A stretch of 5,116 nucleotides of DNA from positions 1,192,784 through 1,197,899 of the forward strand of contig CP070658.1 in the NCBI GenBank assembly GCA_020355105.1, read 5' to 3'. The stretch is from Candidatus Thorarchaeota archaeon. GTDB taxonomy: Archaea > Asgardarchaeota > Thorarchaeia > Thorarchaeales > Thorarchaeaceae. Positions 1 through 5,116 of the stretch are shown here, in pieces. Numbering within the stretch: the stretch's first letter is position 1; each line of letters opens with the position of its first letter. Both the position numbers and the translations under genes were made by a program. The notes beneath the pieces are model-generated. The model had not been told where the DNA came from, ran no database searches, and worked only from the letters and a program-made list of their open reading frames with translations.

Positions 1-588
1 AACAGGTGCTTCTCCCGTCCCAGGCGAAGTGGATGGAATGGTATAAGTCACACATATGCCTGGCACCCGAGCAGTGTGTCTGTTGGGAGCTGGAGTTTCG
101 ATGTCCAGTGGGTTGGGGCTTGGAACAGCACCGAGGGTCGAAGGGGTCTGCTTGTTCTGTTCATGTCTTCAGAACCATTTGTAGACCAATGGGACCACTA
201 TGTGCTCAGCGTCTATCTTGCACCGACAGGGGAGCACTTCTCAAGCGAACTCTTGAGGGTCACTGATGATATTGTGACTGAGATGGTGTCATACGACTTT
301 CCGGAGTCTTCCAACTTTAGAGGAACCCACCACTTCAATATCTCGCGAGATGCAGAAGGACATCTGAGTGTACTTCTCAATGGAACAGAGGTCATGCAGG
401 AAACGGACACGGAGATTACAACGTCTGCGTTCTTCCTGATCTCCTTTCACTGTGATTTCGCTGTCGACAACATCGTCGTGGATGACACAGTATTGACTCC
501 GGTAATCCCACCAGAGATCGTGGTTATTGTCATAGCGGGCGCTGCTGTCGTGGTAGTTGCGGTTGTGGTCTTTCTTAGGCGCAGATGA
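1..588 (+). CDS. Membrane-anchored LamG/concanavalin-like surface protein, C-terminal part (5' truncated)
   Basis: The frame is open from base 1 to the TGA at 586-588, giving 195 visible residues with no start inside the window. A GTG at 76 is in frame, but the residues before it (a Trp/Gly/Ser-rich stretch) read as coding, so the gene most likely begins upstream. Residues about 20-166 look like a concanavalin/LamG-type beta-sandwich. Alternating hydrophobic and aromatic strands are followed by a 'NISRDAEGHLSVLLNGTEV' segment and the closing strand 'FAVDNIVVDD' at 153-162, a pattern common in carbohydrate- or ligand-binding jelly-roll domains. Three N-glycosylation sequons (N42, N113, N127) fit an exterior location. 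A Pro-Pro hinge leads into one Val-rich transmembrane helix (172-192) and a terminal Arg-Arg-Arg, so the domain faces outside and only the tail is cytoplasmic. No catalytic residues can be assigned, and the ligand is unknown. It converges on the solute-binding protein gene. Confidence 0.8.
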   Translation, partial: NRCFSRPRRSGWNGISHTYAWHPSSVSVGSWSFDVQWVGAWNSTEGRRGLLVLFMSSEPFVDQWDHYVLSVYLAPTGEHFSSELLRVTDDIVTEMVSYDFPESSNFRGTHHFNISRDAEGHLSVLLNGTEVMQETDTEITTSAFFLISFHCDFAVDNIVVDDTVLTPVIPPEIVVIVIAGAAVVVVAVVVFLRRR

Positions 589-863
589 CCTGCAAGTACA
601 ACAAGCTCCAAGCATAGGTGGCACCTCCCAACGGATAGACTGATCAGTTTCCTCCTGATTCACGACTTCTGACGGTATAGTCTGCCAAATTGACGAGCAG
701 AAAACGTAGGCAGGATGAGATTTGCCAGAGGAACCGAGATACTGGGGATCATGGAAAGGCAGAGTTGTCAAGGCGATAGCAATTGATGGGGTTCTCTATC
801 AGGGAGCCTGGATCCAACTTCCGTATTTGGCGCAGTCGTCGATTCTGTTCAATTGTCTGAAAA

Positions 864-3617
864 CTACTTTCGGTACAAGTCAATCGTCATAGTGTGCCTG
901 CAGTACCTGCACTGAATCGGTCTACCATCCCTTATCTCATTGACTTCAATGGGCTCGAAAGCCGCACCACAATTCATACAGGTCCACGAATCGATGCTCT
1001 TTGTAAGCTCATCAATTGTTGTGGGGAGCATTGCCTCATCATCCCCAAGACCCTCTACCCTCACGCTGGCCTGGTTACCATCTGCAACTCCTGATATAGC
1101 TAGGCGCACAGCAACCCTCTTGCCTGTATACTTCCCCTCCGCAAGACCCCTAATCTCGCCCACGAATCTACCATCCCCAATTCTGCTGGAGGAATCAAGA
1201 ATGTAGAAGTTCTTTGCTGGCAATAGAGCCTTGACCTTCGTGAAAAGAACCTCAGGATTCCAGTCATGAATCCGCTCATCACTAGTAGCCACCATTTCGC
1301 CTAGGATGAGTTCAAAGTTCTCTATGGTGGACTCGAGAGGTGTGAGAAGATCACATACTGAACGAATGACATATGGCTCGGCACCGAGCATCTTTGTCAC
1401 GTCTTGATGATCAATGTACGATACCGTTGCAATCACCTTGCCTTCAACACAGTCCTTTGTCGGTATGAAGGTGAATTGTGGTGACCTGAATTCGCCCGGT
1501 CCGATTCTTTTGATGGTCTTCACAGTTCTCTCTGAGATTTCCAAGCAGTCCTCAGGGTATGCCAGTATGTTAACTGTGACATTGTTGATTACGTAGTCTG
1601 TGTCATTCTTCACCTTAACTTTGTATTCAAATCTGCCACCGATAATCTCCCCGCCTCGTAGAACATTGACGGTCTTTTCAGGGGGAATGACTGGTGTTTG
1701 CTCCCATGGTGCGATTTCGCGTGGTGGACGTTCGGCCTCAGCCATGACCGGCACCTCTTCTACTAAGGGTGCGAATGGCTCCGTAGGCGCGACTTCAGGT
1801 GCCCTCCTCGGCGGCCTTCTCCGCCTTGAAGCTAGGGCTATAGTCAGAATAGCCACGACACCTATTCCAGTCCCAGCTGCTATCACCATTGGGTCAATGG
1901 GAAGGTCTGTGCCTGTTGTAGTGGTTGTAGTGCTAGTTGTTGTAGTAGTCGTAGTAGTAGTTGTTGGAGGCGGCAAATCAATCGTCAGTAGACCAAAATA
2001 CCAGCTTGCGGTGATGTCGAAGACGACATCATGGACATTCGTAGTGCTAACAGCAACCGAATGCCCTTGCCAGAGTGGGACAATGGAACATTCGTTTGCC
2101 TGCAGGTCTTGCAGGGATTCGTAGGCTGTCTGTCTTGCTAAATCTGTGGTGGCACTTCTTCCATCAAGCCACAGGCTGTATTGGTCAATGCCACCCTGTG
2201 GATAACTGCTGTTGTATCCCATGTTTAGCCATGAGGCGAATGGCAGAAAGGCGAAGTCGTCTGCATCAAAGTAGTCAGGATACCAGCCATAGATGAACAG
2301 AGACATTATGCCAAGATTCCTGTTCATTCTGTAGGTTATCCAATCAGCACCGTACAGAGTGACGTCAATGACACCACTCGCTTCGAGGTCACTCTGGTAG
2401 ACAAGAGCCTGCTCTGCGCGTGATGGGTAGTGTCCAGAGGATTCATACCACAGCTCGATTTCAAGCTTGTTTGTAGAATTGTAGCCGAAATCGTCCAGAC
2501 AGTCTTGAGTATAGGTATAGTTCGCATCACCATACTTCTGAAACGAGGGCTTGTGATACGCAAGACGATCCGGAATGATGCTAAGCAGTGGACTAACTGA
2601 GTTCTCAAAGACCGCCTCAGCCATATGGCTTCTGTTCAATGCGGCTGCAATCCCTTGCCTTATTCTAGTTTCATTGAAAGGATAGATATCTTGCTGAAAG
2701 CACAAGAACTGTATCCGGGGACTGAGTGCCTCCCAGACTGTGAAGTCAGGATTGCTCCTGAATGTGTTCGTCTGATCTTTGGTGAGATGTCTGTACGCCA
2801 CGTCGATCTCTCCGGACGACATGGCTGAAGCGAGGCCTGTTTCTGTTGGATAGAACTCAATGATGACGACATCTGCCTGTGGATATGTTGCGCTCCAGTA
2901 GTTAGGGTTCTTCTCTAAACGCATTGATATGTCGCTACCTCCAACCCTGTCCCATTCTGTCAGAATGAACGGGCCCAGACCACATGGATGACTGGCACGT
3001 GCATCTGAGGCAGTGAACCGCACATAATCTCCCAATGGTGCATAGCTTGGATGTACAATGGCCGATGCCGCACAGGACATCAATTGAAGGAATGGAGCGA
3101 ATGGCATGTGGAGGTAGAATCTTACTGAGTATTCACCGGTTATGGTTACATTTTCGATTTTGCCAGCATAATCCATGTTCAACTGGGGACCATCGGGCAG
3201 TGCTAGACCAATGTTACGGTCAAAGCTGTACTTCACCGCTGAGGCGTTGAACGGATATCCGTCGAAGAATGTGAGTCCCTGTCTCAAATTGAAGTCCCAG
3301 ATGGTTCCTCCGCCGCTCATGGCCCACGATTCTGCAAGTGCTCCCTGGATGTCATTAGACCCCGCATCTGACCCTGGCGTAATCTCGACCAATGTTGAGC
3401 TGAGGGCAGATATCATCATCCATCCGAAGTAGTCATATGATTGGGCTGGGTCAATGCTGGCTTCGACGCTGTCAGTGGTACCCATAGTAATCGTTGTGTC
3501 AGCCTGGGTTAGGATGTTGGGAAACTTGGATGGGGCTTCCGCAAGTTGACCATTCACAGTTCCAATAATGAGCAGTAGAACGACTGTAGCTCCAACAATC
3601 TCATGTGACCTAACCAC
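864..3617 (-). CDS. Transmembrane family-5 solute-binding protein with cytoplasmic beta-sandwich, alpha/beta and zinc-ribbon regions
   Basis: This 917-aa protein is numbered from the GTG at 3617. Residues 1-23 form a signal peptide (basic start, VVLLLII core). Residues about 45-545 are a family-5 (DppA/OppA-like, SBP_bac_5) extracellular binding domain. Hallmarks are LAESW...LRQGLTFFDGYPFNASAVKYSFDR at 94-134, the RIRQGIAAALNRS region at 318-330, and 'GWYPDYFDADDFAFLPF' at 444-460. Seven sequons lie in this part. A Pro-Pro-Pro/Thr stalk (552-568) precedes a transmembrane helix (about 574-597) and RRRR (598-601). A Pro/Glu-rich linker then leads to a beta-rich region (648-753), an alpha/beta region (754-876) and a C-x2-C-x19-C-x2-C zinc ribbon (C880, C883, C903, C906). 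The family normally delivers peptides or sugars to an ABC permease, but none is visible here. The long cytoplasmic part suggests signalling or partner recruitment, which is an inference. A TTG at 3659 would add 14 residues; GTG is preferred because of the ribosome-binding site at 3621-3629. Confidence 0.88.
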   Translation of the reverse strand: MVRSHEIVGATVVLLLIIGTVNGQLAEAPSKFPNILTQADTTITMGTTDSVEASIDPAQSYDYFGWMMISALSSTLVEITPGSDAGSNDIQGALAESWAMSGGGTIWDFNLRQGLTFFDGYPFNASAVKYSFDRNIGLALPDGPQLNMDYAGKIENVTITGEYSVRFYLHMPFAPFLQLMSCAASAIVHPSYAPLGDYVRFTASDARASHPCGLGPFILTEWDRVGGSDISMRLEKNPNYWSATYPQADVVIIEFYPTETGLASAMSSGEIDVAYRHLTKDQTNTFRSNPDFTVWEALSPRIQFLCFQQDIYPFNETRIRQGIAAALNRSHMAEAVFENSVSPLLSIIPDRLAYHKPSFQKYGDANYTYTQDCLDDFGYNSTNKLEIELWYESSGHYPSRAEQALVYQSDLEASGVIDVTLYGADWITYRMNRNLGIMSLFIYGWYPDYFDADDFAFLPFASWLNMGYNSSYPQGGIDQYSLWLDGRSATTDLARQTAYESLQDLQANECSIVPLWQGHSVAVSTTNVHDVVFDITASWYFGLLTIDLPPPTTTTTTTTTTSTTTTTTGTDLPIDPMVIAAGTGIGVVAILTIALASRRRRPPRRAPEVAPTEPFAPLVEEVPVMAEAERPPREIAPWEQTPVIPPEKTVNVLRGGEIIGGRFEYKVKVKNDTDYVINNVTVNILAYPEDCLEISERTVKTIKRIGPGEFRSPQFTFIPTKDCVEGKVIATVSYIDHQDVTKMLGAEPYVIRSVCDLLTPLESTIENFELILGEMVATSDERIHDWNPEVLFTKVKALLPAKNFYILDSSSRIGDGRFVGEIRGLAEGKYTGKRVAVRLAISGVADGNQASVRVEGLGDDEAMLPTTIDELTKSIDSWTCMNCGAAFEPIEVNEIRDGRPIQCRYCRHTMTIDLYRK
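900..980 (-). other. C-terminal zinc ribbon of the solute-binding protein
   Basis: The encoded stretch starts at C880 and ends at C906, with CMNC and CRYC knuckles 19 residues apart. This is the classic four-Cys zinc-ribbon layout. It lies on the cytoplasmic side of the membrane helix. Zinc binding is inferred from spacing. The partner could be protein or nucleic acid. Confidence 0.75.
1827..1898 (-). other. Transmembrane helix and stop-transfer arginines of the solute-binding protein
   Basis: The segment encodes about 24 mostly hydrophobic residues (574-597, PMVIAAGTGIGVVAILTIAL region), directly followed by four Arg. By the positive-inside rule the binding domain is outside and the C-terminal 320 residues are cytoplasmic. 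Confidence 0.85.
1914..1964 (-). repeat. Low-complexity Thr-stalk coding repeat
   Basis: Seventeen codons encode ten Thr, one Ser and six Thr, just outside the membrane helix. Codons ACT, ACA, ACC and ACG are mixed, so the tract is kept at protein level and is not a pure DNA microsatellite. Such stalks in archaeal surface proteins probably act as O-glycosylated spacers holding the binding domain off the membrane. Glycosylation here is inferred. Confidence 0.8.
3549..3617 (-). other. Signal peptide of the solute-binding protein
   Basis: Residues 1-23 from the GTG start have a short Arg/His/Glu-containing N-region, a hydrophobic core (IVGATVVLLLIIG) and small residues near a likely cleavage site after VNG. 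No lipobox Cys follows, so anchoring is by the later C-terminal helix rather than by a lipid. The exact cleavage site is an estimate. Confidence 0.7.
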
Positions 3618-3620
3618 ATG

Positions 3621-3629
3621 ACCTCCTCC
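3621..3629 (-). promoter_or_regulatory. Strong Shine-Dalgarno site that sets the GTG start
   Basis: On the minus strand this reads GGAGGAGGT, followed by CAT and then GTG (3617-3615). The first GGAGG sits 7 nt from the GTG, a good spacing. The upstream in-frame TTG at 3659 would place this site inside the coding region and would put 14 hydrophilic residues ahead of the signal peptide, so the GTG is the better start. Confidence 0.75.
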
Positions 3630-3704
3630 ACCAATGTTCACGCGAATATCGTAGTGCAATTGTACTTCTGTGTAGATCTGACTATTCCACGATGTTACTA
3701 GTTA

Positions 3705-3722
3705 GATGTCATTTGATGTCAT
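3705..3722. repeat. Tandem GATGTCAT direct repeat with 10-bp period
   Basis: GATGTCAT occurs at 3705-3712 and again at 3715-3722, one helical turn apart, and the second copy lies within the inverted repeat. Half-sites on the same DNA face suit cooperative binding by small dimeric regulators such as ribbon-helix-helix proteins. That is an inference. Confidence 0.45.
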
Positions 3723-3726
3723 CAAA
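3712..3726. promoter_or_regulatory. 15-nt perfect inverted repeat, candidate operator
   Basis: The sequence is TTTGATG-T-CATCAAA, with seven-base arms around one central base. It lies in the 181-bp divergent region, 95 nt upstream of the solute-binding protein start and 73 nt upstream of the small RHH-like gene. It is too compact for a terminator and has the form of a dimer binding site. No binding data are available. Confidence 0.4.
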
Positions 3727-3764
3727 GAAACTCTTAGGTTATTCAGATTGTTAGATTGCCCATC

Positions 3765-3772
3765 TTTAATAG
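3765..3772 (+). promoter_or_regulatory. TATA-like box for the small RHH-like gene
   Basis: TTTAATAG resembles the archaeal TATA box (TTTAWATA). Its centre is about 31 nt before the ATG at 3799. Archaeal transcription usually starts some 25-27 nt downstream of the box centre, so the transcript would be almost leaderless. This agrees with the absence of a Shine-Dalgarno site there. No clear BRE is seen. Confidence 0.35.
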
Positions 3773-3798
3773 TATTGCCCCTTCTTCCGACTAGTTCT

Positions 3799-3999
3799 AT
3801 GGAAGAGTATGGTACTGTGAAAGAGATGAGAGAGGAGCACCTCGTGTCTGATGAAGTGCGTGCGGAGTTCCTCAAGGAGATCGACTACTGGGCCAGCAAG
3901 TTCCGCAACGAACGGAACGAGTTCATTCGCCAGGCATTGCATGACTTGGTGAGTCTGGACGAAGAAGAGTCCCCTGCCAAACAATCAGAGAAAGTGTAG
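3799..3999 (+). CDS. Small ribbon-helix-helix-like (CopG-type) protein, candidate DNA-binding regulator
   Basis: This is a 66-aa, highly charged protein. Residues about 22-51 align without gaps, from memory, to the two helices of CopG/Arc-type ribbon-helix-helix proteins. Helix A ends in 'FLKEIDYWASKF' and is followed by 'RNERNEFIRQALHDLV', the counterpart of the common SRSEFIREAL motif. The expected beta-strand would fall around residues 12-18 but is not typical, so the call is moderate. An acidic, Ser/Lys-containing tail follows. Family members dimerise and bind operator half-sites, often as autorepressors or antitoxins. No toxin gene follows here. An in-frame ATG at 3706 would add 31 residues (giving 97 aa), but that extension is unlike the rest and overlaps the TATA-like box and the repeats, so 3799 is preferred. 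The gene is divergent from the solute-binding protein gene and stands alone on its strand. Confidence 0.65.
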   Translation: MEEYGTVKEMREEHLVSDEVRAEFLKEIDYWASKFRNERNEFIRQALHDLVSLDEEESPAKQSEKV

Positions 4000-4208
4000 T
4001 CTGGAGCATTCAGCCCCCTTCTCCAATTATGAACACTTGATGCGGAGCTAGTGAACAGTCATCTATGCCCAATGTTTGGTATCTGTGTTTCTTCGGTGGT
4101 TCTTGCACTGCCACTGTCCCTAGGGCCTACTCCAAGTTGACGGACTCGACTGATTTCACAGGCGTCAGCATGTGTTTGGTGATGAGGTTCGAGAGATTCT
4201 TGACCTAG

Positions 4209-5116
4209 CTAGATTGCCGCCACAGGAAGTGCCTCTTCTTCTTCCTCCTCTGACCACTCCTCACTCTCAATCGGGCTTTCGACGCCAAGTTCCTTCAGTC
4301 GGGTCCATACCTTCTGCGCAGCCTCATCTGTGCTCTCGACTTCTGACATCAGAATGGCATAGTTGCAGAGTGTCCTTGCCAAGTCATGTTGGTAGACCGT
4401 TGGTGCTTTCGAAACCAGTTCCTCTCCGATATCAATCGCCTCATGATATGCGTTTTCTGACTCCGATAGTCGACCCGTTCGTCTCAGCAGGATGGCTAGG
4501 TTGTTGAGAGTTGATTCAACACCAGGCTGGTACAGGTCTGGTGACTTTTTGACAAGCTCTCTCCGCAGTTGGAGTGCTTCTCTTAACGCATCCTCTGCCT
4601 CTGATGACCTGTCTGTTTCAGCCAGCAGGACACCGAGGTTGTTGAGTGTCGTGGCAACACGATGGAGAAAGAGCTCGGGAAACTTCTGAGCAAGTTCTTT
4701 CCTGATTTCGAGTGCCTCCAGAAGAGACTCTTCGGCCTCTTGTGTTCTCCCAGTCTGCCTGAGAAGAACGGCGAGATTGCTGAGGACGGTGGCCAGTAGG
4801 TCTGTAAGGAAGACAGCCTCTGGAGCTCCGTAGGCAGTTTCTCTCGCGATGTCAAGTGCTTCTCGATAGGCTTCTTCGGCCTCTGACTCTCTGTCAGTCT
4901 GCCTAAGAAGAACAGCGAGATTGTTGAGATTCCAAGACAGGTGTTGGTTGTGTTTGTCTGGGGACTTAACGGCACGTTCTCTATGGATTTTGAGGGCCTC
5001 TCGACACTTCTCCTCGGCCTCTGAGATTCTACCAATCTGCCTCAGCATAACGGCGGCGTCAAGTAGTGTCCAAGCGACATGAAACGAGAACGCGTCAGGT
5101 GCCTTTCCAGCAAGTT
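4209..5116 (-). CDS. TPR-repeat protein, C-terminal part (5' truncated)
   Basis: The reading frame is open to the right edge. An ATG at 5048 exists, but the 22 codons before it (5114-5049) continue the repeat pattern (LAGKAPDAF...AWTLLDAAV), so the true start lies beyond the window. There are 301 visible residues. Five tandem units of about 46 residues follow the pattern LAxLLRxTGRxxEAEExxxEALxIRxELxxKxPxxxxxxxxxTLNN, with a partial unit at each end. This is a TPR_10/TPR_12 (kinesin-light-chain-like) helical-hairpin solenoid, used for protein-protein binding. The last repeat degenerates into a Glu-rich tail (SEEWSEEEEEE), then a short hydrophobic end. No signal peptide or membrane helix is visible, so a cytoplasmic location is likely. 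In this TPR type an effector or NTPase domain often lies at the N-terminus, which cannot be seen here. The partner is unknown. Confidence 0.85.
   Translation of the reverse strand, partial: LAGKAPDAFSFHVAWTLLDAAVMLRQIGRISEAEEKCREALKIHRERAVKSPDKHNQHLSWNLNNLAVLLRQTDRESEAEEAYREALDIARETAYGAPEAVFLTDLLATVLSNLAVLLRQTGRTQEAEESLLEALEIRKELAQKFPELFLHRVATTLNNLGVLLAETDRSSEAEDALREALQLRRELVKKSPDLYQPGVESTLNNLAILLRRTGRLSESENAYHEAIDIGEELVSKAPTVYQHDLARTLCNYAILMSEVESTDEAAQKVWTRLKELGVESPIESEEWSEEEEEEALPVAAI
4362..5057 (-). repeat. Five tandem TPR-coding repeats of about 138 bp
   Basis: Units run 5057-4920, 4919-4776 (144 bp, two extra codons), 4775-4638, 4637-4500 and 4499-4362. Nearly every unit starts with a Leu/Ala-rich LAVLLRQTGR-type helix and ends with LNN or a variant. 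They are diverged at DNA level, which points to old duplication under protein-level selection. Confidence 0.8.

Noticed and set aside
639..648. 10-bp palindrome ACTGATCAGT downstream of the LamG-like gene
   Set aside because: It is short, isolated and not followed by a T-tract; it could easily arise by chance.
289..771. 160-codon open frame on the minus strand
   Set aside because: Most of it is antisense to the LamG-like gene. The part in the spacer has an odd composition, no ribosome-binding site and no recognisable motif.
790..808. Possible hairpin GGTTCTC-tatca-GGGAGCC in the convergent spacer
   Set aside because: The stem needs two G-U pairs, works only on the plus strand, has no T-tract after it, and lies 200 nt beyond the plus-strand gene; not a convincing terminator.
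1600..2124. 174-codon open frame on the plus strand with a Val-rich stretch
   Set aside because: It is the antisense shadow of the receptor-like gene; the Val run is just the complement of the Thr-stalk codons.
3706..3798. N-terminal extension of the RHH-like gene from an upstream ATG
   Set aside because: The 31 extra residues look like chance translation of promoter DNA, lack a ribosome-binding site and would overlap the inverted repeat and TATA-like box.
4186..4192. GGTTCGA, like the T-loop of a tRNA, in the 4000-4208 spacer
   Set aside because: The flanks do not form a T-stem, and no D-arm, anticodon arm or acceptor stem can be built around it. Nothing else in the spacer looks like an RNA or protein gene.
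4172..4507. 111-codon plus-strand open frame at the end of the TPR gene
   Set aside because: It is antisense to well-formed TPR repeats, is rich in Pro/Ser/Leu as expected for a shadow, and has no own start signal.

Overview
The window holds two surface-type proteins, a very small helical protein and a TPR-repeat protein. It is probably archaeal, and an Asgard (Thorarchaeota-like) origin is my favoured guess. This rests on several features. The surface proteins carry a C-terminal membrane anchor followed by an Arg cluster. The solute-binding protein has a Thr-only stalk. The small gene looks leaderless, with a TATA-like box close upstream. The extracellular parts contain many N-glycosylation sequons. 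No rRNA, tRNA or phylogenetic marker is present, so the assignment is an inference.

Layout: (i) 1-588, + strand: the 3' end of a gene for a LamG/concanavalin-like surface protein anchored by a C-terminal helix. Its 5' end lies outside the window. (ii) 589-863: a short convergent spacer with no convincing gene. (iii) 864-3617, - strand: a complete 917-aa protein. It has a signal peptide, a family-5 (peptide/oligopeptide type) solute-binding domain, a Thr stalk, one transmembrane helix, and a large cytoplasmic part with a beta-sandwich-like region, an alpha/beta region and a four-Cys zinc ribbon. (iv) 3618-3798: a divergent promoter region with a strong ribosome-binding site for the - strand gene, a 15-nt inverted repeat, a tandem 8-nt repeat and a TATA-like box for the + strand gene. 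(v) 3799-3999, + strand: a 66-aa protein resembling ribbon-helix-helix DNA-binding proteins. (vi) 4000-4208: a convergent spacer with nothing convincing. (vii) 4209-5116, - strand: the C-terminal part of a TPR protein with 46-residue repeats and an acidic tail. It continues past the right edge.

The most interesting object is the 917-aa protein. Ordinary substrate-binding proteins of peptide ABC transporters end after the binding domain or a short anchor. This one has about 320 residues after its membrane helix, including a zinc ribbon, and no permease or ATPase gene is visible beside it. It may be a single-pass receptor that senses an extracellular ligand and engages an intracellular partner rather than a transport component. 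The neighbouring RHH-like gene and the repeats between the two genes suggest a local regulatory circuit. That link is inferred from position only.
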